NCBI GenBank assembly: GCA_010909165.1
Contig: VJWM01000068.1
Location: 992,001-1,056,000 of the forward strand
Length of the DNA stretch: 64,000 nucleotides
Direction: 5' to 3'
Source: Anthoceros angustus
Lineage: Eukaryota > Streptophyta > Anthocerotopsida > Anthocerotales > Anthocerotaceae
Shown: piece after piece, positions 53,016-63,988 of the stretch
Position numbering within the stretch: the first letter of the stretch is position 1
Layout: every line of letters starts with the position of its first letter
Position numbers and translations under genes: made by a program
Notes under the pieces: model-generated
The model's input: the letters and a program-made list of their open reading frames with translations, nothing else
Told to the model about the DNA's origin: nothing
Databases searched by the model: none

Positions 53016-54927
53016 CCTCCATCATCTCCTCTGCATTATCAGCAGATCGTCTTTCAGTCATTGCATTGGCACGATCCTCATGTAACTTTTGCATGTGTTC
53101 TTCCAGCTCCTCAATCAAAGGACCCTTATCCTGCCAGATACAAACAAAATTGAGGGTTGGAACCTTTGACATACCCTTGCAAGTGGACGTGGCAGAAAAA
53201 ACGAGTTTACTAGTAGCAAATGCAAGGAATTAGTGGAAAGTTACCTGGAGAAAGTCACACAATGCTGAGACATAATCACGTAGCTCTTGCATGTAGAGAT
53301 ACTTGTCTCCTGCCGCTGTCAGTGCCTTGTCCAAAGTGCTTACAGCAAGTATAGAACTGTTAAGGTTCTCCTCCGTTCTGGAAAGGTCTGCCTTAGTCCT
53401 CCCATGACTCTCCTGCCACAGAAGGAGTGACCACCCATCAGATATTTCAGCAGAGGTAGCTCCACCACTGACGCCTAATGATGAAAATCCATCCACCGTC
53501 TTCACACCAACTCCTACTCCTGAAGAGAGCTCTAGCATGGCGTAGACTCTGGTGTCTCTGCAGCTAATGATATCAAAGCTAAAAAAGAAAAAATCACCAT
53601 ACCCGCATTCTCTGCAGACCCTCTCTTAGAGCCTGTAATGTAGATTCCGCTTGCTGAGCAGCAGTGAGGGCTTCTATACCTCTGCCCCCAAAACCCCAAA
53701 CTGCACTACCGAGGCCTGAGGAGACAGTCCCCGGGAGGAAAGCGGTGCTCTGAGCAGCAGGAACTGGCCCCCCAGTAACAGCTGTCCCTCTAACCGCAGC
53801 TTCATCTACCCTCTTCCCAACCCCCTTCCTAAGCTGTTCCTCTTCCCACCTCCTCTCCTCGTCTTCCTCATCTTCGTCTCTATGCTCTGTTGCCAAGCCA
53901 TCTGCCCTGTCATCCACAGATTCAAAAACTCCTCCCCTCTTCTTGTGCTTGTTTGGTTTTTCTCCCAAGAATGCCATTCTGCCCCTAACTTCACCTTCGT
54001 CCTCACTTGAGGCAGCGTCATCTTTATCCAGGTCATCATCTCGTTCCCTCACAAGGCCCGACTCTCGCAGCTTGCCTCTAGAGTGCACGGTGTCTCCTGA
54101 CCCCAGACTGATATAATCAGGAGCAGACTGGGCCAGCCTGAGTTTCTCCCTTTTAGCTTTAGCTGCAGCAATGGCTGCAGCATCTGGTATATGGGTAATC
54201 CCACCTCCATCTGCCCCTGGTCCAATCCCCATCAACTCCAGCCGACTTTCTGCATCATCCCTGTCCAGCCTCAACCTGGCAAGGTCATCCCTGCTCCCAG
54301 CTCTGTCTTCTCGGCCACCCAGGTCAAAGAGCTTCTCCTCCTGGCCCAGAGACTCAGGAACAGCCCCATTCAGCGGCTTCACCAAACCCTTGAGCACCAG
54401 GACAGGCTCGGAGGGAGCACTATCAGCTACTGATTTGGGCCCCCCCAGCCGCAACGTGTTCCGTTCCAGCTCCAGCAGCTTCTCTTTTGTGTACTCCCCA
54501 GCCTGAGGCTGCACATTAGAAGGAGTAGAGCTGAGCCCCAGCAGCTTCTCCTTCCCAAGCTTGTGGCCTGACCCATGCCCTGTGCCGAACGATGACTTCT
54601 TCTTCGATTTCGACGCAACCACAGGTTCAGTATCCCGCTCATCAGCATCAAAACTAAGGAGACTGGTGCCTGCAGCTCTCCCACCCTTCCCCTTCTGCTT
54701 CTCCTTCTTGCCACCCAGCTTCCTACTGCTACTCCCATCAGCATCATCCTCATCTCCAGCAAAGCTCAAGAGCTTGTTGACGGGAGGCTTCAGCTCTATC
54801 CTTGCCCTGCTCTTTCCTCCCCGGCCTTGCCCGTTTTCTCCACAGGCTTCGCCCCGGATTTCTCATTCTCGTCATTGTCCCCATCATCCTCATCTGCCCT
54901 CTTCCGCCACTTCTTCGTCTTCATCAT
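53015..54927 (-). CDS. ILP1: ILP1 5' half (block 15, cleanest N-terminus)
   Basis: Repeat of 49955-51849 with far fewer errors. A single frame runs from 'MSFAGDEDD' upstream sequence (54769) to 53594: 'KLGKEKLLGLSSTPSNVQP', 'EYTKEKLLELERNTLRLGG', 'LFDLGGREDRAGSRDDLAR', 'IPDAAAIAAAKAKREKLRL', 'RERDDDLDKDDAASSEDEG', 'WEEEQLRKGVGKRVDEAAV' and 'GIEALTAAQQAESTLQALR'. The start is at 54925-54927, but a short loss near 54792 ('ggcttcagctc' against 'ggcttccctacagctc' at 56660) breaks the first 45 codons. Those are best read at 56640-56804. It ends at the exon encoding 'LHEDRANAMTERRSADNAE'. Confidence 0.93.
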
Positions 54928-54944
54928 TTTCGCCACGTGAGATC

Positions 54945-55058
54945 GCCCACCCGAAAGTGGGCACCAACTCCACTCAATTGTCTGCCAAGAGCCCCGGCAG
55001 ACCTGGCCATACCACGCTCCACACGCCCCACTGGAGACTGCGCAAAACTCTTGCGCAG
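54945..55058. promoter_or_regulatory. Two short inverted repeats upstream of ILP1
   Basis: First: GCCCAC (54945-54950) / GTGGGC (54957-54962), loop 'ccgaaa'. Second: CTGCGCAA (55038-55045) / TTGCGCAG (55051-55058), loop 'aactc'. They lie 18-130 bp upstream of the ILP1 ATG and could form hairpins in its 5' leader or bind dimeric factors. Present in all three copies of the region. Confidence 0.5.
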
Positions 55059-55918
55059 CTTAGGTTAAAACTCCAAGGCGCCTCCGGCTCACCTATACCA
55101 ACATGCAAAATCCGATGCAGCGCCATCAGCGCGCTCCTAATAAGCCAAGCCCGTCTCCATACCTATCCCTCCACTGCTAACATTGACCGCTAGATCCTCT
55201 CTCTCTCGCTGCAGCTTCGCTGACAGCAACTGTGTGTGGAGGTGCACAAGAAACCAGCCCACCACGAGAGGAGGGGAAAGAAGGGCAGCGTTGTCATGTG
55301 CTGTGTTCATGCATTGCTAGAAACAGGACAAGGGCGCAGCAGGAAGTCTTCCACAACACTCGCAAACATTTGTCTCCCTCGGCGTATGTTTACGAACTGG
55401 ACGGGAGGGTATGGTGATGGCTGGTTCTTTGATTACATCTCTCTGCTAAATTCGCACCAAACCTCTATTTACAGCTCACTTGCTCATGCTAGTCTCAGGC
55501 TTACTTGCTTGCTCTCATCTTGTGCCGTCTGGTGAGCAACATGAGGAAGCCCATTGTGTTCGAGGAGGGATGCATTTCCACAGAAAAGCGAAACTCTCAG
55601 GGCAGGGGCGGAGACCTCTCGTCGAGAAACGAGATGAAATGGAGTTGCTGCAAACAGGACAGATGAATCCAGAACCTTGGTGAGCGTGGAGTGCTGCTGG
55701 GCACGTTCCTTGCTGTGTATGCCACAGCTCACAAAGCTTCCGATGCTGCAGAAGCTTAGGCCAAATGGACACATGGACACAAGACCACCGTTGTTAAGCA
55801 TCCTGCGCTTAGATCGGTACTTACGTGGGGTGCCTAGAGGGGTGGATGCCGCAAGTAGCTAAGGCACACCATGGTACAAGTTGCCAAGTCCCATGACAGT
55901 CCAAGTGGACTAAATCAG

Positions 55919-55960
55919 ACTTCTCTCTTCTTCTTCTTTTTCTTCTTCCTCTTCTTCTTT
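55919..55960 (+). repeat. CTT-rich microsatellite, variable between copies
   Basis: Imperfect (CTT)n tract about 85-125 bp before the EF-hand ATG. Copies differ in layout: pure CTT at 52842-52874, with 'tttttc' and 'cct' interruptions here, and with one 'cct' interruption at 57787-57824 and 60489-60526. Confidence 0.85.
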
Positions 55961-56043
55961 CGGAACTACATATGTGACTATAGGTTGAACGAGCAGCAAA
56001 GCTGTTATGAATCATACATAGGTACATATATAGCTGCTAAATC

Positions 56044-56415
56044 ATGGGATCCAAACAGAATGTGAAGGTGCAAATGCGGTTTTCAGATCGGCGAGATTTG
56101 AGCATGTGTGTTCTTGACAGCAGACGGTGAGAGCGTCATGGCAGAGGGGTATTCTCTGCTAGATGGGTCCCAGATCCGCAAGGCACTGCCAGACCTCCAG
56201 ACGAGAGCATCCAAGAAGTTTGCGGAGCTGACAGTGGAGGGCAAGGGAGTGCTCACTGGGGATCAGGCACGGGCTGCGGCCGAGGCAGAAGCTGCAGCGC
56301 TGCTGGGAGCGCAGCTGTCCACCCAGCGCCTCGAGAAGGCCTTTCGGGGATCACAACACCTGGGGATGAATTGGACGAGGAAGCATTTGGGGCCACCGTG
56401 GAGAAGTATGTGCAG
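56044..56415 (+). CDS. EF-hand gene, first exon part (block 15 copy)
   Basis: Start codon to 'GATVEKYVQ' of the EF-hand gene, cut at 56415 where ILP1 sequence resumes. It has 'EKYVQ' coded by 'gtggagaagtatgtgcag'; the two full copies have lost 'ga' there ('gtggaagtatgtgcag'), so this copy gives the better end of exon 1. It also reads 'LLGAQLSTQRLEKAF' in frame, where the full copies shift to 'LLLGRSCPPSASRRP'. Confidence 0.75.
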
Positions 56416-56804
56416 TTCTCCTTCCCAAGCTTGTGGCCTGACCCATGCCCTGTGCCGAACGATGACTTCTTCTTCGATTTCGACGCAACCACAGGTTCAG
56501 TATCCCGCTCATCAGCATCAAAACTAAGGAGACTGGTGCCTGCAGCTCTCCCACCCTTCCCCTTCTGCTTCTCCTTCTTGCCACCCAGCTTCCTACTGCT
56601 ACTCCCATCAGCATCATCCTCATCTCCAGCAAAGCTCAAGAGCTTGTTGACGGGAGGCTTCCCTACAGCTCTATCCTTGCCCTGCTCTTTCCTCCCCCCG
56701 GCCTTGCCCGTTTTCTCCACAGGCTTCGCCCCGGATTTCTCATTCTCGTCATTGTCCCCATCATCCTCATCTGCCCTCTTCCGCCACTTCTTCGTCTTCA
56801 TCAT
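56416..56804 (-). pseudogene. ILP1: ILP1 N-terminal fragment (block 16 partial copy)
   Basis: First ILP1 exon from the ATG at 56802-56804 to the join at 56416. It gives the in-frame N-terminus 'MMKTKKWRKRADEDDGDND', 'ENEKSGAKPVEKTGKAGGR' and 'KEQGKDRAVGKPPVNKLLS', continuing to 'KKKSSFGTGHGSGHKLGKE'. The rest of the gene is absent. Confidence 0.9.
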
Positions 56805-57792
56805 TTTCGCCACGTGAGATCGCCCACCCGAAAGTGGGCACCAACTCCACTCAATTGTCTGCCAAGAGCCCCGCAGACCTGGCCATACGCTCACACGCCC
56901 CACTGGAGACTGCGCAAAACTCTTGCGCAGCTTAGGTTAAGAGCTCCAAGGCGCCTCCGGCTCACCTATACCAACATGCAAAATCCGATGCAGCGCCATC
57001 AGCGCTCTAATAATAAGCCCGTCTCCATACCTATCCCTCCACTGCTAACATTGACCGCTAGATCCTCTCTCTCGCTGCAGCTTCGCTGACAGCAACTGTG
57101 TGTGGAGGTGCACAAGAAACCAGCCCACCACGAGAGGAGGGGAAAGAAGGGCAGCGTTGTCATGTGCTGTGTTCATGCATTGCTAGAAACAGGACAAGGG
57201 CGCAGCAGGAAGTCTTCCACAACACTCGCAAACATTTGTCTCCCTCGGCGTATGTTTACGAACTGGACGGGAGGGTATGGTGATGGCGCCGGTTCTTTGA
57301 TTACATCTCTCTGCTAAATTCGCACCAAACCTCTATTTACAGCTCACTTGCTCATGCTAGTCTCAGGCTTACTTGCTTGCTCTCATCTTGTGCCGTCTGG
57401 TGAGCAACATGAGGAAGCCCATTGTGTTCGAGGAGGGATGCATTTCCACAGAAAAGCGAAACTCTCAGGGCAGGGGGGCGGAGACCTCTCGTCGAGAAAC
57501 GAGATGAAATGGAGTTGCTGCAAACAGGACAGATGAATCCAGAACCTTGGTGAGCGTGGAGTGCTGCTGGGCACGTTCCTTGCTGTGTATGCCACAGCTC
57601 ACAAAGCTTCGATGCTGCAGAAGCTTAGGCCAAATGGACACACATTTATAAGACCACCGTTGTTAAGCATCCTGCGCTTAGATCGGTACTTACGTGGGGT
57701 GCCTAGGGGTGGATGCCGCAAGTAGCTAAGGCACACCATGGTACAAGTTGCCAAGTCCCATGACAGTCCAAGTGGACTAAATCAGACTTCTC

Positions 57793-57824
<32 letters not shown>

Positions 57825-58278
57825 GGAACTACATATGTGACTATAGGTTGAACGAGCAGCAAAGCTGTTATGAATCATACATAGGTACATATATAGCTGC
57901 TAAATCATGGGATCCAAACAGAATGTGAAGGTGCAAATGCGGTTTTCAGATCGGCGAGATTTGAGCATGTGTGTTCTTGACAGCAGACGGTGAGAGCGTC
58001 ATGGCAGAGGGGTATTCTCTGCTAGATGGGTCCCAGATCCGCAAGGCACTGCCAGACCTCCAGACGAGAGCATCCAAGAAGTTTGCGGAGCTGACAGTGG
58101 AGGGCAAGGGAGTGCTCACTGGGGATCAGGCACGGGCTGCGGCCGAGGCAGAAGCTGCAGCGCTGCTGCTGGGGCGCAGCTGTCCACCCAGCGCCTCGAG
58201 AAGGCCTTTCGGGGATCACAACACCTGGGGATGAATTGGACGAGGAAGCATTTGGGGCCACCGTGGAAGTATGTGCAG
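56416..58278 (+). repeat. Direct duplicate of 54546-56415
   Basis: ILP1 first exon, divergent region, EF-hand exon 1. No clear shared base at the join. Confidence 0.95.
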
Positions 58279-59337
58279 GCCATTGCGGATGCTCTGGAAG
58301 GTACTGCACATCGCTGATCTCTGGCTGGATCTTGTGGAAATGTATAAATGTGTGTTTTACGGCTGGTGGGATGTGTGGACTTTGGAATTGCATGGGTTGA
58401 TGACTTTTCTGTTGATGCTACAGAGGAGCCAGTGGCAGTATCTGTGTTGGATGGGTCTGTCATGAGAGGATTGTTGGAAGATGAGGACGAATTCGCCATG
58501 CTGGCAGAGAATCTCTTCACTGTGCTGGACGCAGATGAGAATGGGAAGCTGAACCGGAGTGAGATCCGACCGCGATTCTCCAGCTGGGAGCTGAGATGGG
58601 GATACCGGCTCCATCAGGTACCAAAATGATTGCTCAGTCATGTGACTGGGGTTTCGAGGGTTTGCTTTTTCTGGATCTGAACGTGCTGCTGAACTTGTTC
58701 TGCAGCGAAGCCTGAGTAGAGTCGCTGTTGACTGATCTTTTCAAGAAGTATGGGACTGGGGGCCGAAGAGCTTGGCCAAACACAGTTTGCAAAGCTGCTT
58801 CAAGAGATGCTGCAAGACCTTGCGGACTCGTTGAAAGCAAAGCCCATTATCGTTGTCCATGACTTTCAAGTGCTAACTGGATCACGGCTGAGAAAGGTAT
58901 CAATGACCCTTCAGGTTCATGGCAGAGACAAATGCGTATTCGTGCCAACAGGGTTTAGGGTCTCTCTGGTTGCATCAAGTCACAGCTCTCATGTGGCAAT
59001 GTTGCAGGTACTGGCAGATGAGAAGTTACTGGAGGAAATGACTGACACCATCTTCAAGGAACTTGATGTTGACAGCAATGGCAAGCTAGACAGAGTGGAG
59101 ATCCGACCTATTTTTGAGAGTAAGGGGATGGACTGGGGCCTTCCTCCTTTGAAGGCAAACGAAACTGTGCTGCAGCTTTATGACAATGTTTTCAACGCTG
59201 TGGATGCGGACAACAGTGGACAAGTAGACCGATCAGAGTTTCAGGTTTTGGTGAAAACAATTTTCGAGCATTTCGCGGACCAGCTTGAAGTGAACCCAAT
59301 TGTTGTCGATACGGAGACTGCGTATCAGCAGGAGTAA
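57907..59337 (+). CDS. EF-hand calcium-binding protein (block 16 copy)
   Basis: Full-length copy, essentially the same as 60609-62039, including its shared frame breaks. The region after the stop (59338-60197) differs from block 17 only in run lengths, for example 'ttttgaccc' near 59640 against 'ttttttgaccc' near 62345. The block ends at 60197 and jumps back to the ILP1/EF-hand intergenic region. Confidence 0.85.
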
Positions 59338-60494
59338 TCTCGAAAGCATGAGATGCTTCTTTGTTTCCAGGTCCAGGCAGCTCTCCATTCCTTTTGGAGG
59401 ATTTGGGTACTCACATCAAGAAAGTATTCGCTGACTCGGTCGCAAGCTGTTTGCTAGATGCAGCGGAATATCGTACTCCATATGAGGGCAGGTGAAATGC
59501 TTGGAGTGCGGGCGGTTACCAGGAGTTGATTTTCTTCGTGTGAGCAAGTGCGTTTTGCGGTGGGATTTCACAACAGAGAAGTGATAATGTCTCTAAAGGA
59601 GACGGTTAGCTGTGTCTGCCTACTTTCACCGCTGATTGGTTTTGACCCTTGGATGACTGTCCAGTGTCTTTCCGCAGTGCACAAAGTTAGGCTTCCGTAG
59701 AAGCTTATTACTATCTAGTGAAGGTTCTTGTCCTAGGTGCTGGATGATGCTGTACACGGCTATGCAAGACGAAGGCATGGTTGCACCTCATGCTGTAAAT
59801 TGTTTTGTGCTTCCTGTATGCATGTGCAGTCGCGGCTCCCAGCTCTGAAGCAGGGCAAGCAGCTCCACCGCACAAATTACAGAAGCCGGCCTTGAGGTTG
59901 AAATGCTTTGCAGGAAACTCTCTCGGACTAATGTGTGCAGAATCCGGCACTTGCTAGTAAAATAATTGCAGTGACATGAAGTGCAACGCGAAACACTCAA
60001 GCTTGCCAGATGTAGAGATCGGAAAGATGACAAAGTCCGTAGCATTAGGAGATGTGGGACGGAAGACCAGGTCTGGTTGCTAATCATAAATTAACGAATG
60101 TTCGTAGATAAGCAAGTCGCGCCAAATCCACTTACAACTTGCATTCGAAACAGGAAATGTTCAGCCGAAACGGGGCTTCCGGCTGAGCGTTCATCCAGAA
60201 ACGAGATGAAATGGAGTTGCTGCAAACAGGACAGATGAATCCAGAACCTTGGTGAGCGTGGAGTGCTGCTGGGCACGTTCCTTGCTGTGTATGCCACAGC
60301 TCACAAAGCTTCGATGCTGCAGAAGCTTAGGCCAAATGGACACACATTTATAAGACCACCGTTGTTAAGCATCCTGCGCTTAGATCGGTACTTACGTGGG
60401 GTGCCTAGGGGTGGATGCCGCAAGTAGCTAAGGCACACCATGGTACAAGTTGCCAAGTCCCATGACAGTCCAAGTGGACTAAATCAGACTTCTC

Positions 60495-60526
<32 letters not shown>

Positions 60527-60608
60527 GGAACTACATATGTGACTATAGGTTGAACGAGCAGCAAAGCTGTTATGAATCATACATAGGTACATATATAGCT
60601 GCTAAATC
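59338..60608. other. EF-hand 3' region, then repeated upstream region
   Basis: 59338-60196 is sequence downstream of the EF-hand gene with no open frame that looks coding. 60197-60608 is the start of block 17 and repeats the EF-hand upstream region, including the CTT-rich tract at 60489-60526. Confidence 0.5.
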
Positions 60609-62907
60609 ATGGGATCCAAACAGAATGTGAAGGTGCAAATGCGGTTTTCAGATCGGCGAGATTTGAGCATGTGTGTTCTTGACAGCAGACGGTGAGAGCG
60701 TCATGGCAGAGGGGTATTCTCTGCTAGATGGGTCCCAGATCCGCAAGGCACTGCCAGACCTCCAGACGAGAGCATCCAAGAAGTTTGCGGAGCTGACAGT
60801 GGAGGGCAAGGGAGTGCTCACTGGGGATCAGGCACGGGCTGCGGCCGAGGCAGAAGCTGCAGCGCTGCTGCTGGGGCGCAGCTGTCCACCCAGCGCCTCG
60901 AGAAGGCCTTTCGGGGATCACAACACCTGGGGATGAATTGGACGAGGAAGCATTTGGGGCCACCGTGGAAGTATGTGCAGGCCATTGCGGATGCTCTGGA
61001 AGGTACTGCACATCGCTGATCTCTGGCTGGATCTTGTGGAAATGTATAAATGTGTGTTTTACGGCTGGTGGGATGTGTGGACTTTGGAATTGCATGGGTT
61101 GATGACTTTTCTGTTGATGCTACAGAGGAGCCAGTGGCAGTATCTGTGTTGGATGGGTCTGTCATGAGAGGATTGTTGGAAGATGAGGACGAATTCGCCA
61201 TGCTGGCAGAGAATCTCTTCACTGTGCTGGACGCAGATGAGAATGGGAAGCTGAACCGGAGTGAGATCCGACCGCGATTCTCCAGCTGGGAGCTGAGATG
61301 GGGATACCGGCTCCATCAGGTACCAAAATGATTGCTCAGTCATGTGACTGGGGTTTCGAGGGTTTGCTTTTTCTGGATCTGAACGTGCTGCTGAACTTGT
61401 TCTGCAGCGAAGCCTGAGTAGAGTCGCTGTTGACTGATCTTTTCAAGAAGTATGGGACTGGGGGCCGAAGAGCTTGGCCAAACACAGTTTGCAAAGCTGC
61501 TTCAAGAGATGCTGCAAGACCTTGCGGACTCGTTGAAAGCAAAGCCCATTATCGTTGTCCATGACTTTCAAGTGCTAACTGGATCACGGCTGAGAAAGGT
61601 ATCAATGACCCTTCAGGTTCATGGCAGAGACAAATGCGTATTCGTGCCAACAGGGTTTAGGGTCTCTCTGGTTGCATCAAGTCACAGCTCTCATGTGGCA
61701 ATGTTGCAGGTACTGGCAGATGAGAAGTTACTGGAGGAAATGACTGACACCATCTTCAAGGAACTTGATGTTGACAGCAATGGCAAGCTAGACAGAGTGG
61801 AGATCCGACCTATTTTTGAGAGTAAGGGGATGGACTGGGGCCTTCCTCCTTTGAAGGCAAACGAAACTGTGCTGCAGCTTTATGACAATGTTTTCAACGC
61901 TGTGGATGCGGACAACAGTGGACAAGTAGACCGATCAGAGTTTCAGGTTTTGGTGAAAACAATTTTCGAGCATTTCGCGGACCAGCTTGAAGTGAACCCA
62001 ATTGTTGTCGATACGGAGACTGCGTATCAGCAGGAGTAATCTCGAAAGCATGAGATGCTTCTTTGTTTCCAGGTCCAGGCAGCTCTCCATTCCTTTTGGA
62101 GGATTTGGGTACTCACATCAAGAAAGTATTCGCTGACTCGGTCGCAAGCTGTTTGCTAGATGCAGCGGAATATCGTACTCCATATGAGGGCAGGTGAAAT
62201 GCTTGGAGTGCGGGCGGTTACCAGGGAGTTGATTTTCTTCGTGTGAGCAAGTGCGTTTTTGCGGTGGGATTTCACAACAGAGAAGTGATAATGTCTCTAA
62301 AGGAGACGGTTAGCTGTGTCTGCCTACTTTCACCGCTGATTGGTTTTTTGACCCTTGGATGACTGTCCAGTGTCTTTCCGCAGTGCACAAAGTTAGGCTT
62401 CCCGTAGAAGCTTATTACTATCTAGTGAAGGTTCTTGTCCTAGGTGCTGGATGATGCTGTACACGGCTATGCAAGACGAAGGCATGGTTGCACCTCATGC
62501 TGTAAATTGTTTTTGTGCTTCCTGTATGCATGTGCAGTCGCGGGCTCCCCAGCTCTGAAGCAGGGCAAGCAGCTCCACCGCACAAATTACAGAAGCCGGC
62601 CTTGAGGTTGAAATGCTTGTAGGAAACTCTCTCGGACTAATGTGTGCAGAATCCGGCACTTGCTAGTAAAATAATTGCAGTGACATGAAGTGCAACGCGA
62701 AACACTCAGCTTGCCAGATGTAGAGATCGGAAAGATGACAAAAGTCCGTAGCATTAGGAGATGTGGGACGGAAGACCAGGTCTGGTTGCTAATCATAAAT
62801 TAACGAATGTTCGTAGATAAGCAAGTCGCGCCAAATCCACTTACAACTTGCATTCGAAACAGGGAAATGTTCAGCCGAAACGGGGCTTCCGGCTAGGCGT
62901 TCATCCA
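60197..62907 (+). repeat. Direct duplicate of 57495-60197
   Basis: EF-hand upstream region, whole gene and 3' flank. The join shares one base. Confidence 0.95.
60609..62039 (+). CDS. EF-hand calcium-binding protein, full gene
   Basis: Calcium sensor of a plant EF-hand family that I cannot name more closely. Four exons: 60609 to about 61000 ('MGSKQNVKVQMRFSDRRDL', 'ESVMAEGYSLLDGSQIRKA'), 61124-61318, about 61408-61599, and 61711-62039 (stop). Three canonical EF loops are visible: 'DADENGKLNRSE' (about 61230), 'DVDSNGKLDRVE' (about 61768) and 'DADNSGQVDRSE' (about 61907), each with D at 1, 3 and 5, G at 6 and E at 12. Helices such as 'FAKLLQEMLQDLADSL' and 'FQVLVKTIFEHFADQL' flank them. The N-terminal part likely holds a degenerate fourth hand. 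Single-base losses shared with block 16 break the frame near 60678 ('gtgttctt'), 60880, 60968 and 61271 ('ATILQLG'-type continuation after 'SEIRP'). About 340 residues. Confidence 0.85.
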
Positions 62908-63734
62908 CCTTGAAACGAAGTCATATTTTTATCGAAGGCAGTCCAGGTGAATCATGGTGGACTGGAATTAGCGGTTCCAAGCAGGTGCGCAATCTACCAA
63001 AGTGGCGCACATAGAGCTGGATTTCAGCAAGGCCGCGCATGCTTCTGCGAACCATAGCTGTCTAGCCCGCTGGCCTGGGTTTACAAGGGAGGCGACAGGG
63101 CCAGCAGGTTTTGGGAAGCAGCCAGAGGAACAGGTCCGGCTGCCTGACTGAAAGGTGTGTGAAGAAGGAAGCTTGGAGAAGTTGGTGTAGGAGGAATATT
63201 ACATCTCTACGCCTCCCAGACGAGCTGCTCCAAGCTCTTGTTCGCTTGCTGCTATGGCAGATGGATGAGTGGAGCTTCCTGGTTGTTAATCGCTTGGTGG
63301 ACATGCGTGTAAACTGTGGCAGCTCGGAAGCAGCTCGGCCTGGAGCAAGCGTTCGCGTTCCACAGGCTTGGTGAGAGGGATGTACAGTATTCACTTGGAC
63401 CACGACATTGCCGGATATTCCTAGCCGGGTAACTGTAACTTCAGATTGGGAATACATAAGGTGAAAGCATTGGCAGTTACCGTGACATGGAAAGAGGGGC
63501 GTGTTTACTAAAACATCTCATCGGTATCCAAGCTCCAATGCAGGAGCACAAGCGAGCGCCAGCGGATGATGTTTCGCCGCCATTCGCCGCGACGCCATAA
63601 CTAAGGCGCCAGCAGAGCTTGCCATTGTTCTCCCTACCCAGCCGTCCATCACACACGCTCGCCTCACCTCGATCCCTCCCTTCTGCGATTTTGTGTGTGC
63701 GAGGAGGGCGCGTCCGCAGCGGCACCGGGAAGCC
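62040..63734. other. Intergenic region, EF-hand gene to LHCB6
   Basis: 1.7 kb with no gene I can support. 62040-62907 matches the EF-hand downstream region at 59338-60197, and 62908-63734 is unique. The last part holds the LHCB6 promoter: a CCAAT box (63535-63539) about 195 bp before the ATG and a C-rich leader. The minus-strand open frames at 63062-63958 have no recognisable content. Confidence 0.5.
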
Positions 63735-63988
63735 ATGGCCGTCGCCAGCAGCGCCAGCGTCGCACACCTGGCCGCGGTGCCAGCCTCCTCCTTCGTGGCC
63801 GGCTCCAGGACGCGCCTGGGCTCCTGCGCCTGCGTCTCCCTCGGCGTCACCAATGGCAGCCGCGTCTTCGCCATGGCCACCAAGAAGGTCTCGGCCAAGC
63901 CCAAGGCCTCCTTCAGCGGCAAGAAGTCCTGGCTCCCGGGCGTGAGGTTCGGCGGCAACCTGGTGGACCCCGAGTGGCTCGACGGATC
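63735..63988 (+). CDS. LHCB6: Light-harvesting protein CP24, first exon (cut by window end)
   Basis: CP24 is a minor antenna protein of photosystem II that links trimeric LHCII to the core, in the thylakoid membrane. The ATG at 63735 lies in a good plant context (gaagccATGGcc). The first 50 or so residues are Ala/Ser/Val-rich with few acidic residues, as in a chloroplast transit peptide ('MAVASSASVAHLAAVPASS'). The mature N-terminus reads 'KKSWLPGVRFGGNLVDPEW' and 'LDGS', the conserved start of CP24 before its first membrane helix. A donor 'gtgagc' follows at 63989, so the exon ends after two bases of a codon. Only about 85 residues are visible and the chlorophyll-binding helices lie beyond the window. 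Another LHCB/LHCA member cannot be fully excluded, but the KSW-P-V/DPEWLDGS pattern fits CP24 best. Confidence 0.85.

Larger units (their letters stand above)
53015..56101 (+). repeat. Direct duplicate of 49955-53015
   Basis: ILP1 5' half and upstream region to the EF-hand start. The join shares one base. Confidence 0.95.

Noticed and set aside
63518-63958. Minus-strand 146-codon frame over LHCB6
   Set aside because: It is antisense to the clearly coding CP24 exon and has no recognisable content.
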